Positions 41,037 through 49,489 of a stretch of 64,000 nt of DNA are shown here, in pieces. Within the stretch, counting starts at the first letter, position 1; each line of letters begins with the position of its first letter. Source of the stretch: Streptomyces tubercidicus (GTDB lineage: Bacteria; Actinomycetota; Actinomycetes; Streptomycetales; Streptomycetaceae). The notes under the pieces were generated by a model. The model searched no databases. It was not told the DNA's origin and worked only from the letters and a program-made list of their open reading frames with translations. The DNA lies in the NCBI RefSeq assembly GCF_027497495.1, contig NZ_CP114205.1, positions 5,270,001 to 5,334,000 on the forward strand. The letters are read 5' to 3'. The position numbers and the translations under genes were made by a program.

Positions 41037-41678
41037 ATGGACGTACTCGCCCTCTACGGCCTGCTGGTGCTCACCACCCTGCCGCCGCTGGTCCCCAACT
41101 CCGCCCTGCTCGTCACCGCCGGAGTGCTCGCCTCCCGGGGAGAGCTCTTCCTCCCGATGATCCTGCTGATCGTCGCCGGCAGCGCCCTGTTCGGGGACCT
41201 GCTGATGTACCTGGCCGCGCGCCGGTTCGGCGGACCCGTACGCGCCTGGATGCGGCGCAACCCCCGCCGACGGGCCCTGCTGGAGTGGACCTCGGGCCGG
41301 ATCCAGCGCTACGGCCTGCCGTTCGTGATCGCCATACGGTTCCTGCCCAGTGGGCGGATCGTCGGCGCGCTGGCCTGTGGAGTGCTGCGCTACCCGCTGC
41401 GCAAGTACGCCCTCGGCGCCGGTATCGCCGAAGCCACCTGGGCCACCTACTCCGTCGGCCTCGGCTACCTCGGCAGCGCCACCACCGGCCGCCCGCTGCA
41501 CGCCGCCGTCATCGGCTTCGGCGTCTCCTGCGCGGTCGCCGCGGTGGGCGCGGCCATCCAGTGGGCCGTGCGCCGCCGGGCCCTGCGTGACCCCTCTGAG
41601 GGCGGTGGTGAGGGCGGGGGCGGCCCCGGCGACGGTGAGGAGCCCGGCGGGCGGGCTTCCTCGGTGACGGCGACGTGA
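41037..41678 (+). CDS. DedA family membrane protein
   Basis: A 213-residue integral membrane protein of the DedA/VTT family. It has hydrophobic segments near residues 8-28, 38-60, 85-110 and 135-180, and contains 'GDLLMYLAARRFG' and 'FVIAIRFLPSGRIVGALACGV', the latter with the conserved arginine-containing amphipathic motif. The C-terminal tail is Gly/Glu-rich and disordered. Family members help flip undecaprenyl phosphate or phospholipids and support membrane energetics. ATG 41037 has GAGGAGG upstream. It shares its upstream region with copZ and a CsoR-type site, so copper may influence it. Confidence 0.88.
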   Translation: MDVLALYGLLVLTTLPPLVPNSALLVTAGVLASRGELFLPMILLIVAGSALFGDLLMYLAARRFGGPVRAWMRRNPRRRALLEWTSGRIQRYGLPFVIAIRFLPSGRIVGALACGVLRYPLRKYALGAGIAEATWATYSVGLGYLGSATTGRPLHAAVIGFGVSCAVAAVGAAIQWAVRRRALRDPSEGGGEGGGGPGDGEEPGGRASSVTAT

Positions 41679-41737
41679 GGGGCGAGGGGGCGCTTCCCGG
41701 AAGGCGGCCGTGGCGGTCCCGAGCACCCTGACGACCC

Positions 41738-42742
41738 CTAGACCCGGACGTCCGCGACCGCCACCGGCTCCCCGGTACGACGCGAGCGCTCGCACGCCTC
41801 GGCGACGTAGAGCGCCTCCAGGGCCTCCGCCGGTGGGCAGGGGCTCGGCGCCCGGCCCGCCGCGACCTCGGTGAAAACGCCCAGCTCGGTGACGTACGCG
41901 TCGTGGAAGCGCTCCATGAACGTGGCATACGGATCGGCCGCCCGCTGCCACGACAGCTCCGCCTCGGCGGACGGTAGTGGCGCCCGGTCGTCGAGCCCGA
42001 CGAAACGGGCGCCCTCGGAGCCGCACACCTCCAGCCGGACGTCATGGCCCGCGCCGTTGTAGCGGGTCGCCGTGACGGTGGCCAGGGTGTCGTCATCGAA
42101 GCGCAGCAGCGCCGCACAGGTGTCGACATCGTCGCCGTCCGCGAAGAAGGATGCCCCGCGGTTCGCGCCCTGCGCATAAACGGAGACCACCTCGCGGCCC
42201 GTGAGCCAGCGCAGGATGTCGAAGTCATGGATGCTGCAGTCCCGGAACAGCCCGCCGGAAGTAGGGATGTAACTGGCGGGCGGCGGCGTCCGGTCGCTGG
42301 TGCAGGCGCGCAGGGTGTGCAGCCAGCCCAGCGCGCCGGAGCGCAGTGCCTCGCGCGCGGCGCGGTAGCCCGCGTCGAAGCGGCGCTGGAAGCCGATCTG
42401 TACGGGCACGGTGCCGGTCCGCGCCCGCTCCACCACCCCGACCGTGCCGGGCACGTCCAGGGCGACCGGCTTCTCGCAGAACACCGGAACCCCGGCGTCC
42501 AGGGCCTGGTGGATCAGCGAGGCGTGGGCGCTGGTCGCGGCGGTGATCACCACGCCGTCCAGGCCGTCCGCGTACATCTCCGCGATGCCGGCGGCGGCGC
42601 GTACGCCCAGGGTGTCCGCCAGCGCGGCGGCCCGTGCCGGGTCCAGATCCGCGACGACGAGGTCGGTGACGCCCGGGACGCTCCGGAGGGTGGTGGCGTG
42701 GAAGGCGCCGATGCGCCCGGTACCGATCAGGCCGATCTTCAT
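41738..42742 (-). CDS. iolG: Inositol 2-dehydrogenase-like Gfo/Idh/MocA oxidoreductase
   Basis: A 334-residue NAD-dependent dehydrogenase. 'KIGLIGTGRIGAFHATTLRSV' is the Rossmann start. 'VPVFCEKPVALDV' holds the EKP catalytic Lys, and 'GGLFRDCSIHDFDILRWLTG' the C-terminal motif typical of IolG and scyllo-inositol dehydrogenases. ATG 42742 has AAAGGA upstream. It is divergent from a LacI regulator, and an identical operator-like 15-mer occurs before each gene. Oxidation of myo- or scyllo-inositol to inosose is the likely reaction. It is one of two iolG-like genes in the inositol region, besides a third, more distant Gfo/Idh gene at 32730. Confidence 0.85.
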   Translation of the reverse strand: MKIGLIGTGRIGAFHATTLRSVPGVTDLVVADLDPARAAALADTLGVRAAAGIAEMYADGLDGVVITAATSAHASLIHQALDAGVPVFCEKPVALDVPGTVGVVERARTGTVPVQIGFQRRFDAGYRAAREALRSGALGWLHTLRACTSDRTPPPASYIPTSGGLFRDCSIHDFDILRWLTGREVVSVYAQGANRGASFFADGDDVDTCAALLRFDDDTLATVTATRYNGAGHDVRLEVCGSEGARFVGLDDRAPLPSAEAELSWQRAADPYATFMERFHDAYVTELGVFTEVAAGRAPSPCPPAEALEALYVAEACERSRRTGEPVAVADVRV

Positions 42743-42766
42743 GCCTGGGTCCTTTCCGGGAGGGGG

Positions 42767-42780
42767 TTGGAACGGTCCAA
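42767..42780. promoter_or_regulatory. LacI-type operator upstream of iolG, copy 1
   Basis: TTGGAACGGTCCAA is an even-length near-palindrome with a central CG, the classic LacI/PurR family layout. The core TGGAACGGTCCAATG is repeated exactly at 42894-42908. Confidence 0.75.
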
Positions 42781-42892
42781 TGGCTGCGATGCCCCGCACC
42801 CTGCATGTCCTGATGTCCGCATGTCAACCACCTTGCAGGCAGCCAAGGTTGCACGTTGACGCCGACCTGGGCCGATGGAAGGATTTCCGTCC

Positions 42893-44014
42893 ATGGAACG
42901 GTCCAATGAGCGCGCCGAGGGGCAGGGCGGGGGGCGCGGCGAGGGGCGCGGTGGCGCGCGGACGGGCGCGGGGCGGCCGCCGACGATCCGTGGGGTCGCC
43001 GAGCGCGCGGGCGTCTCCAAATCGCTGGTCTCGCTGGTGCTGCAGGGCTCACCCCGGGTCAGCGACACCAAGCGGCAGGCCGTACTGGACGCCATCCAGG
43101 AGCTCGGGTACCGGCCCAACGCCGCCGCCCGCAGCCTGGTGGCCCGCCGTACCCACACCGTCGGCGTGCTGCTGAACGATATGCGCAACCCCTGGTTCGT
43201 CGACGTGCTCGACGGGCTGAACTCGCTGCTGCAGGCGCACGATCTGCGGATGCTGATGGCCGACGGGCGGCTGGACCGGCGCTCCGGCCAGGACTTCGCC
43301 CGCACGTTTCAGGAGCTGCGGGTCGACGGCCTCGTCGTCGTCGGCACCCTCCCGGACACCGACGGCCTCGCCGAGGTCGCCGAGCGGCTGCCGACCGTCA
43401 TCGCGGGCAACCACGAACCCCGGCTGCCGCACGCCGACATCGTCGCCAACGACGACGAGCGCGGCGCCCGGCTCGCCACCGAACACCTCATCGGCCTCGG
43501 CCACCGGCGGATCGCCCATATCGCCGGACAGGGCCTGGTCGGCACGCTGCGCCGGCGCGGTTTCGAGACCGCGATGCGCGCCCACGGGCCGGCGGCGCAT
43601 GCCGTCGTGACGAGCGGCGACGGAACCGAGGAGGGCGGCTACCGTGCGGCCGTACGGCTCCTCACGCCGACGGACGGCAATCCAGGAGCCGACGCCGCGC
43701 ACCCGGAGGCCCAACGCCCCACCGCCGTCTTCGCGTTCAACGACATCTCCGCTGTCGGCGCGCTGTCCGCGGCCCAGGAGCTGGGCCTGCGCATACCCGA
43801 CGACCTCTCCCTCGTCGGCTACGACAACACCTACCTCGCGCGCATCCGCCACCTCTGGCTGAACTCCGTGAACAACGCCAGCCACGAGGTCGGCCGACGT
43901 GCGGCGCGCTGCCTCCTGGAGCGTATGGAGCGCCCCGACTGCCCGGCCGGGCGTCAACTCGTGGCCCCGAAGCTGGAGATCAGGGGATCGACGGCACCGC
44001 CCCCACCCGGCTGA
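42893..44014 (+). CDS. LacI family transcriptional regulator
   Basis: A 373-residue regulator. After a Gly/Arg-rich arm, residues about 25-75 form the DNA-binding domain ('PPTIRGVAERAGVSKSLVSLVLQGSPRVS', hinge 'YRPNAAARSL'). A periplasmic-binding-protein-like domain follows ('HTVGVLLNDMRNPWFVDVL', 'VDGLVVVGTLPDT', 'VFAFNDISAVGAL', 'LSLVGYDNTYLARI'). ATG 42893 is preferred because GGAAGGA lies 10 nt upstream. ATG 42875 is the alternative. It probably represses the divergent iolG gene and itself, with an inositol-related effector. That ligand is inferred from the neighbour. Confidence 0.92.
   Translation: MERSNERAEGQGGGRGEGRGGARTGAGRPPTIRGVAERAGVSKSLVSLVLQGSPRVSDTKRQAVLDAIQELGYRPNAAARSLVARRTHTVGVLLNDMRNPWFVDVLDGLNSLLQAHDLRMLMADGRLDRRSGQDFARTFQELRVDGLVVVGTLPDTDGLAEVAERLPTVIAGNHEPRLPHADIVANDDERGARLATEHLIGLGHRRIAHIAGQGLVGTLRRRGFETAMRAHGPAAHAVVTSGDGTEEGGYRAAVRLLTPTDGNPGADAAHPEAQRPTAVFAFNDISAVGALSAAQELGLRIPDDLSLVGYDNTYLARIRHLWLNSVNNASHEVGRRAARCLLERMERPDCPAGRQLVAPKLEIRGSTAPPPPG
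42894..42908. promoter_or_regulatory. LacI-type operator, copy 2, overlapping the regulator's start codon
   Basis: TGGAACGGTCCAATG, identical to 42768-42782, begins at the second base of the regulator's preferred ATG. Its first codons (M-E-R-S-N) therefore spell the operator. The position suits autorepression by blocking early elongation or initiation. Confidence 0.7.
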
Positions 44015-44122
44015 CCCGGGGCGAAGCCCTCCCGTGGGCGGCGGCCGGAAACGCCCGGCAGTGATGGCGCGAGGGCCCCGGTGCCGCGTGGGGCACCGGA
44101 GCCGGAGCCGGTCCGGTGGCTG

Positions 44123-44317
44123 TCAGCGTCGGCCGCGTTGGCCCGGCCGCTGCGCCACCCACCTTCTGACCGTGTCGGCGAACCAGTACGGTTTTCCGCC
44201 CTCCACCAGATCCGGTTCGGGCAGCAACCCGTGCTTCCGGTAGGAGCGCACGGTGTCCGGCTGCACCTGGATGTGCGCGGCGATCTCCTTGTACGACCAG
44301 AGCTTGCGGTCGGTCAT
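44123..44317 (-). CDS. Small helix-turn-helix DNA-binding protein
   Basis: A 64-residue protein consisting only of a MerR/excisionase-like winged helix. It begins 'MTDRKLWSYKEIAAHIQVQ', followed by 'VRSYRKHGLLPEPDLV' and 'WFADTVRRWVAQRPG'. ATG 44317 has AGGAGG about 9 nt upstream, and the longer frame upstream lacks such support. Proteins of this form act as small regulators or as excisionase-like factors. No integrase or attachment site is evident here, so a regulator is more likely. Target unknown. Confidence 0.8.
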   Translation of the reverse strand: MTDRKLWSYKEIAAHIQVQPDTVRSYRKHGLLPEPDLVEGGKPYWFADTVRRWVAQRPGQRGRR

Positions 44318-44583
44318 CTCTGCCACCTCCTGAGTGCCGTACGCAGGGTCGGCCCGGGGAGCCGGCAGGGGGCTGGGTACGGCCTGGTGATCACTCACCC
44401 TGTGCCTGGACAACGACACCGAGTAACCATCGGGGAGGGGCTGTTGAACGGCTGTGACGTAAGGAGCGCGCAACGGTGACAGCGGTGACGCGGGGCGGAC
44501 GGCTGTGACGGGCGCGGGACGATCCGGGGCGGAGTGGGGAGCAGGGGGTTGGCGCGGGACCGGCGCTGTGGGCGCACAGCCGT

Positions 44584-44624
44584 GTGGCGGGCCGGTATCC
44601 CCGGATGGGGAACCGGCCCGCCAC
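44584..44624. terminator. Strong stem-loop terminator
   Basis: GTGGCGGGCCGGT (44584-44596) pairs perfectly with ACCGGCCCGCCAC (44612-44624), and TCCCC/GGGGA extends the pairing inside. It lies downstream of the minus-strand peptidoglycan-binding gene and probably ends its transcript. Short direct repeats of GATCAGGCGTGGATGGG follow at about 44699-44755. Confidence 0.85.
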
Positions 44625-44743
44625 AGGGGTGCCGTATAGCCGTGGTGTTGTGGTGCCGTGTGCTCTGGCGCCGTACTGTCGTCGGCCGTTGGACCGTGGA
44701 TCAGGCGTGGATGGGGCCTGGATCAGCCGTGGATGGGCCTGGA

Positions 44744-45142
44744 TCAGGCGTGGTACAGCGCGTACCAGGTCTTCTTGTTGACCTTGCCGTCAGCGGTCAG
44801 ATGGTGCCGGGACTGGAACTTCTTCACCGCGGCCCGGGTCTTGGGGCCGAAGTACCCCGTCACATCTCCCCAGGGGAGATAGCGGCGGTTCGCCAGCAGG
44901 CACTGCGCCTGCGAGACGCGGTCGCCGCGCTGACCGTAGACGGTGAGGGCGTTGCCGTTGTAGTAGGCGCAGGCGGCCATGGTGTCCGCCCGTTCTCCGG
45001 CCGGGCCGTCGGCGGACGCCGGGCCGGTGAGCAGTCCCGCGGTCAACAGCCCCGCGGTCGCGGTCAGGACGGCCGTACGACGGACGGCTGTGCCCAGGGC
45101 GGCCGGGCGCAGGACGGTTCGGCTGAGTGCGTTGGTTTTCAC
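44744..45142 (-). CDS. Secreted peptidoglycan-binding domain protein
   Basis: A 132-residue exported protein. A basic N-terminus and hydrophobic stretch ('AVLTATAGLLTAGLLTGPASA') form a signal peptide ending near residue 45. The mature part has 'RVSQAQCLLANRRYLPWGDVTGYFGPKTRAAVKKFQSRHHL', a PG_binding_1 repeat with its G-YFG-KT-AAVK-FQ pattern. Two Cys ('AACAYY', 'AQCLL') may form a disulfide. It has no catalytic domain, so it is likely a wall-anchored accessory protein. GTG 45142 is preferred because GGTGGA lies upstream, and ATG 45163 is possible. Confidence 0.85.
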   Translation of the reverse strand: MKTNALSRTVLRPAALGTAVRRTAVLTATAGLLTAGLLTGPASADGPAGERADTMAACAYYNGNALTVYGQRGDRVSQAQCLLANRRYLPWGDVTGYFGPKTRAAVKKFQSRHHLTADGKVNKKTWYALYHA

Positions 45143-45302
45143 GAATTCCACCGTTTCCCCCATTGGATGTGACGCTGGATGTGATTCCACCCGCTGTGAC
45201 GCCGGGAACGCGGTCCGTGGTTCCCGTAGGGGCGTGGTCGTCCGAGGTGCCCCGGCAGAGCCTCGCCGATGCCCCGTCCGCCCCGTAGGCGCCCACTTCC
45301 CG

Positions 45303-46724
45303 TCAGTGGGCAGCCGGGGCGGCCCCCGCCGCCTTCCGCAACTCGTCCTCCAGATCCTCCAGCGCCAGGCCCTTCGTCTCCGGTGCGTACCGCTTGCAGA
45401 ACACCAGGGACAGCACACACATCACGCCGAAGAGCCAGAAGGTGGTGCCGGCGCCGACCGCGTCGAGCAGCAGCGGAAAGGCCAGCGCGACCGCGAAGTT
45501 GACCAGCCACATCATGAACACCGCTGCGCCCATGGCCAGTCCGCGGACCCTGAGCGGGAACATCTCGGCCAGCAGCAGCCAGACCCCGGTGTTGAGCGTG
45601 GCCTGCATGAAGGCCATGTAGAGGACCATCAGGGCCAGGACCAGGATGCTGACGGCGGGGGAGTGCGGGAGGTGGAAGGCGGCGCCGAGCAGGGCGAGCG
45701 CGACGGCCATCCCGGTCAGGCCGGCGAGCAGCAGGGGGCGTCGGCCGACCCGGTCGATCAGGGACATCCCGAGCGCCGTGGCGAGCACCGAGATCACACC
45801 GACCGCGATGGTGGCGGTGATCGAGGCGCCGGTGCCCAGACCGGTCGACGCCAGGATCTTCGGCGCGAAGTACACCACGGCGTTGACACCGGTGATCTGC
45901 TGCACGCCTGCCAGCCCGATACCGACCAGCAACAGCCGCCGTACCCAGGGGGTGCGCAGCTGCTGCCAGCCGCCGCGCCGGGCGTCGGCCTCCAGGCTGC
46001 GGGCGTGATCGATCCGGGCCAGTTCGGCGGGTACGTCGTCGGCGGGCAGCGTACGGCGCAGCACCCGCGCCGCCTCCTCCTGCCGCCCCTTGCTGATGTA
46101 CCAGCGCGGGGTGTCGGGCAGGAAGAACAGCCCGACGAACAGCGCCACGGCGGGCAGCGCCGCCAGCCCCAGCATCCAGCGCCAGGCCGCCCACTGCGCC
46201 AGGAAGGCGTTGATGAGATAGGCGAGCAACTGGCCGCTGACGATCATCAGCGAATTGAACGAGACCAGCCGGCCGCGGATGTGTGGGGGCGCGATCTCGG
46301 AGAGGTAGAGCGGGGTGATGACCGAGGCGCTGCCGACGGCGAGGCCGAGGACGAAGCGCGCCACGGTCATGAACGGGACATCGGGGGCGAGCGCGACGGC
46401 CACCGCCCCGCCGATGAACACGGCGCCCGCCCACAGCAGCGAGTTGCGCCGGCCCAGCGCATCGGACATCCGGCCGCCGATCAGGGAGCCGAAGGCCGCG
46501 CCGATCAGCAGCGCGCTGGTGATGATGCCCTCGCCCAAGGAGGTGAGGCCGAAGTGGCCCTCCATGAACGGGAGCGCGCCGGAGATCACTCCGGTGTCGT
46601 AGCCGAAGAGGGCACCGCCGAGGGCGGCGATGGCAGCGATGCCGACGATAAAGCGCCTGGTGTGGCGGGCCCGCACACTCTCGCGCGCACCGGCGGACAC
46701 CAACTGGCCGGTCGGGGCCGCCAT
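45303..46724 (-). CDS. iolT: MFS sugar/polyol transporter, probable inositol permease
   Basis: A 473-residue twelve-helix transporter of the sugar porter family. 'ALFGYDTGVISGALPFM' (helix 1), 'GGRMSDALGRRNSLLW' (loop 2-3 motif), 'YLSEIAPPHIRGRLVSFN' (PESPR-type helix 4-5 region), 'FLPDTPRWYISKGRQEEA', 'QQITGVNAVVYFAPKIL' and the terminal 'YAPETKGLALEDLE' are all typical of proton-coupled sugar or inositol permeases. It sits between the LacI/iolG pair and the second iolG-like gene, so myo-inositol is the likely cargo. That assignment rests on context. Substrates such as xylose or arabinose cannot be excluded from sequence. Confidence 0.85.
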   Translation of the reverse strand: MAAPTGQLVSAGARESVRARHTRRFIVGIAAIAALGGALFGYDTGVISGALPFMEGHFGLTSLGEGIITSALLIGAAFGSLIGGRMSDALGRRNSLLWAGAVFIGGAVAVALAPDVPFMTVARFVLGLAVGSASVITPLYLSEIAPPHIRGRLVSFNSLMIVSGQLLAYLINAFLAQWAAWRWMLGLAALPAVALFVGLFFLPDTPRWYISKGRQEEAARVLRRTLPADDVPAELARIDHARSLEADARRGGWQQLRTPWVRRLLLVGIGLAGVQQITGVNAVVYFAPKILASTGLGTGASITATIAVGVISVLATALGMSLIDRVGRRPLLLAGLTGMAVALALLGAAFHLPHSPAVSILVLALMVLYMAFMQATLNTGVWLLLAEMFPLRVRGLAMGAAVFMMWLVNFAVALAFPLLLDAVGAGTTFWLFGVMCVLSLVFCKRYAPETKGLALEDLEDELRKAAGAAPAAH

Positions 46725-46970
46725 CCTCAGCCCCGCTCCGCCGGGCGGCGGGTCACCCCGGCGCCGGAACCGGGGAATTGACGCGGGGGGAGGGGGACGG
46801 GGAGGGCGAGGGAGAGGCGGAGGAGGCGTGGGGTGGCGGTGGCCGGGGCCGTGGCGTGCATGGGGTGGGACCTTTCAGTGGAACGGGGACGGGCGCGGGC
46901 GGGGGAGCGAGGGGGCCGCGCCTTGGGAGCGGGCGGGGGCCGGGGGCGGACGGCGCGGGCTGTACGCCGC

Positions 46971-47047
46971 CTCACCGGTACAGCCCGGGTCTTCGCCACC
47001 TCACCCGTACAGCGCGGGTCTTCGCCATCTCACCCGTACAGCGCGGG
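46971..47047. repeat. Tandem duplication of the 3' end of the second iolG-like gene
   Basis: Two 29-bp units (46971-46999 and 47000-47028) are followed by a third partial unit that is the actual 3' end of the gene ending at 47030. Each unit contains a copy of the last codons and stop (CTGTACGGGTGA on the minus strand, with one mismatch in the outermost copy). Confidence 0.85.
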
Positions 47048-48049
47048 CCGCTCGATGAGTTCGACCGTCACCCGCTCGCCGGTCGTCTGGGCGCGCACCC
47101 CCGCCTCGCACACCGCGGCCGCGGCATAGCCGTCCCAGCAGCTGGGGCCCTCGACCTCGCCGCGGCGGGTGGCGTTCACCCAGCGCTGCACCTGCCGGTC
47201 GTAGGCCTCCTCGAAGCGCTCCACGAAGCCGGGGGTGATCGCCCCGCCCCAGCGGCCCGCGGTGTTGCTGAAGACTCCGTGGTCGTCACCGATCCTGGCC
47301 GTGCCGCCCTCGCAGACCGCCTCACAGCTGACCTGGTAGCCGAAGCCGCAGTTGACGAAGAGCTCGGTGTCCACGACCTGCCCGCCCGCCGTCTCGAAGA
47401 GGATCAGCTGGGGGTCGCTGAGGCCCTCCGGGGCGTTGCCGGTGGGGGCCGGGCGCAGCACCCGCACCGCGGTGATCTCCTCCTCCAGCAGCCAGCGGGT
47501 CACATCGATCTCATGCACCACCGAGTCATTGATCATCATCGCGTTGGTGAAGCCGGGCGGGGTGTCGGCGTTGCGGTGCTTGTTGTGCAGCATCAGCGGA
47601 CGACCGTAAGTGCCCTGCGCCAGAAGGGACTTGAGGGTGCGGTAGTCGGCGTCGTAGCGGCGCATGAAACCGACCTGGACCCGGCGGTGCCCCAGCGCCT
47701 GCTCGGCCTCCAGCACCCGCAGCGCGGAGGCGGCGTCCGGCGTCAGCGGCTTCTCACACAGCACGGGCAGATCCCGCGCGAAGGCATCCAGCAGCGCCGC
47801 CTCGTGCGCGGGCCCCGGCGAGGCGATCAGCACGGCGTCCACCGCGGGATCGTCCATGGCGGCGGCCGGCTCGGTATAGGCGGTGCACCCCTCGATGCCG
47901 TCGGCAAGCCGCTTGACCCGCGCCGCGTCGATGTCGACCACCGCCGCCACCCGGGCGCCGCTGATCACTTCGTTGATCCGGCGTACATGGTCGGCGCCCA
48001 TCCGGCCGGTACCGATGACCGCGACGCCCAGCGATTCCTGCGAAGTCAT
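47030..48049 (-). CDS. iolG: Inositol 2-dehydrogenase-like Gfo/Idh/MocA oxidoreductase
   Basis: A 339-residue NAD-dependent dehydrogenase. 'LGVAVIGTGRMGADHVRRINEVI' is the Rossmann start, 'LPVLCEKPLTPDA' the EKP motif, and 'NDSVVHEIDVTRWLLEEEI' the catalytic-domain block. 'HRNADTPPGFTNAMMINDS' matches bacterial myo-inositol 2-dehydrogenases closely, so this copy is the better IolG candidate. ATG 48049 and GTG 48058 are both possible starts, and an AAGGA element lies just upstream. It is followed by the MFS gene on the same strand, with 305 bp of repeats between. It would make 2-keto-myo-inositol for the IolE-like enzyme encoded upstream. Confidence 0.9.
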   Translation of the reverse strand: MTSQESLGVAVIGTGRMGADHVRRINEVISGARVAAVVDIDAARVKRLADGIEGCTAYTEPAAAMDDPAVDAVLIASPGPAHEAALLDAFARDLPVLCEKPLTPDAASALRVLEAEQALGHRRVQVGFMRRYDADYRTLKSLLAQGTYGRPLMLHNKHRNADTPPGFTNAMMINDSVVHEIDVTRWLLEEEITAVRVLRPAPTGNAPEGLSDPQLILFETAGGQVVDTELFVNCGFGYQVSCEAVCEGGTARIGDDHGVFSNTAGRWGGAITPGFVERFEEAYDRQVQRWVNATRRGEVEGPSCWDGYAAAAVCEAGVRAQTTGERVTVELIERPALYG

Positions 48050-48407
48050 GTCGTCCACAAGTCCTTACGTGCTACGTAGCGTGAGAGATACCCTGTGATC
48101 GGAACCGATTACTCTCCGTAATCGTTGCCGTAAGAGGAGGAGGCGGCGGCGCGGGGCGGACGCACACAAGAGGAGGTGTACACACGGGGCGCGTAGGTAC
48201 GGGTTACGTGCCCACGGGACGCGTAGGCATGGGTTACGTGCCCACGGGGCGCGCACCTACGGGCTGCGCACGTACGGGGCGCGCGTGTACGGGCTGCGCA
48301 CGCACTGGTTGTCCACGCACTGGTTGTCCACGCGCGAGGCGTGCGCGTGCGAGACGTGCGCGTACGAGATGTCCACGCACGCGATGCGTGCGTGCCGGGC
48401 GGGCCGC
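48050..48407. promoter_or_regulatory. Promoter region of iolG with inverted repeat and tandem repeats
   Basis: A 358-bp gap between two minus-strand genes. Nearest to iolG is GTCCTTACGT (48061-48070), which matches the motif before the iolE-like and iolC genes. CGATTAC/GTAATCG (48106-48124) is a perfect 7-bp inverted repeat. From about 48180 to 48390 the DNA is tandemly repetitive: two 30-bp units starting CACGGG, CGTACGGG/GCGCGC variants, and two 15-bp units CACTGGTTGTCCACG (48303-48332). No gene is evident. Confidence 0.6.
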
Positions 48408-49328
48408 TCATGCGCCGCAGGAGCGCAGGAAGCGGCGGGTGCGTTCGGCGATGGGGAAGGGCTGGTGGGGAGGGCAGGGGTACATGTCCTGCTCGACGAT
48501 GGCGAAGAGGTCGACATTCAGCTCCTGGGCGGCCTCCAGGACGGGCGGCAGCGCCGGTACGCCGAGCGGCGGTTCGCACATCACGCCCTGCTTGACCGCC
48601 GGGCCGAACGGCGTGCCCTTGGCGACGACCTCGCTGAGGATGTCCGGGTCGACCTGCTTGAGGTGGAGGTAGCCGATCCGCTCGCCGTAGGTGCGGATCA
48701 GCTTGACGCTGTCGCCGCCGCAGTAGGCGTAGTGGCCGGTGTCCAGGCAGAGGTTGACCAGGTCGGAGTCGGTCGCGTGCAGGAACCGTTCGACGTGCTC
48801 CTCGGTGTCGATGTGGGTGTCGGCGTGCGGGTGCACGACGATGTCCAGGCCGAACTCGTCCCGCACCTGCTTGCCCAGCCGCTCCATGCCGGTGGTGAGC
48901 TGCTTCCACTGCTCCGTGGTCAGTTCTCGCGGTTCGAGCTCCTCGGCGGTCTTGTCGTCGCGCCAGAAGGAGGGGATGACGACGAGGTGCCCCGCGCCCA
49001 TCGCCTGGGTGAGGGTGGCGACCTCGGAGACGTGCGCCCAGGTCTTGTCCCATACGGCCGGGCCGTGGTGCAGCGAGGTGAAGATCGTGCCGGCCGAGAC
49101 CTGGAGGCTGCGGCGGGCGATCTCCTCGCGCAGGATGGCGGGGTCGGTGGGCAGGTAGCCGTACGGGCCGAGTTCGATCCACTGGTACCCGGCGTCGGCG
49201 ACCTCGTCCAGGAAGCGCTGCCAGGGGACCTGCTGCTCGTCGTCGGGGAACCAGACGCCCCACGAGTCGGGAGCGGAACCGACGCGGATGCGGTCCAGGA
49301 CGGGCTGGGCGGCATGGGGTACGGACAT
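48408..49328 (-). CDS. iolE: Inosose dehydratase-like TIM-barrel protein (IolE-like)
   Basis: A 306-residue xylose-isomerase-like barrel. 'IRVGSAPDSWGVWFPDDEQQ' at the N-terminus, 'GYQWIELGPYGYLP', 'DIVVHPHADTHIDTEEHVERFL', 'LCLDTGHYAYCGGD' and 'YLHLKQVDPDIL' give the metal-binding His/Asp/Glu residues of inosose dehydratases and related epimerases. ATG 49328 has AGAGGAGAG upstream. The inositol operon would otherwise lack a dehydratase for 2-keto-myo-inositol, so IolE function is the best inference. An IolH- or IolI-like isomerase role is the alternative. Confidence 0.8.
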   Translation of the reverse strand: MSVPHAAQPVLDRIRVGSAPDSWGVWFPDDEQQVPWQRFLDEVADAGYQWIELGPYGYLPTDPAILREEIARRSLQVSAGTIFTSLHHGPAVWDKTWAHVSEVATLTQAMGAGHLVVIPSFWRDDKTAEELEPRELTTEQWKQLTTGMERLGKQVRDEFGLDIVVHPHADTHIDTEEHVERFLHATDSDLVNLCLDTGHYAYCGGDSVKLIRTYGERIGYLHLKQVDPDILSEVVAKGTPFGPAVKQGVMCEPPLGVPALPPVLEAAQELNVDLFAIVEQDMYPCPPHQPFPIAERTRRFLRSCGA

Positions 49329-49427
49329 GCTGCGGCTCTCCTCTCGCCGGTCGGCGGTGACCGGGAGGCGCTGGGGTGGGGTTGTGGGGCACAGCCTCTC
49401 TGCCGCCCCGGGGAGTGTCAAGACTTC

Positions 49428-49451
49428 GTCCTGACATAAGGACTTAAGGAC
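49428..49451. promoter_or_regulatory. Candidate inositol-regulator site upstream of the iolE-like gene
   Basis: GTCCT-GACATA-AGGAC (49428-49443) is a perfect 5-bp inverted repeat, and TAAGGAC occurs twice in tandem (49437-49443 and 49445-49451). It lies about 100 nt from the iolE-like start, too far to be a ribosome-binding site. The same TAAGGAC core is found before iolC and iolG. Confidence 0.55.
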
Positions 49452-49489
49452 TTGGGGGCTTGGGGCTTTGTTGTTGACCTCCTGTCGGC

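Noticed and set aside
44123..44317. Excisionase of an integrated element
   Set aside because: The protein resembles Xis/MerR-type helix-turn-helix proteins, but there is no integrase, attachment repeat, tRNA or replication gene nearby.
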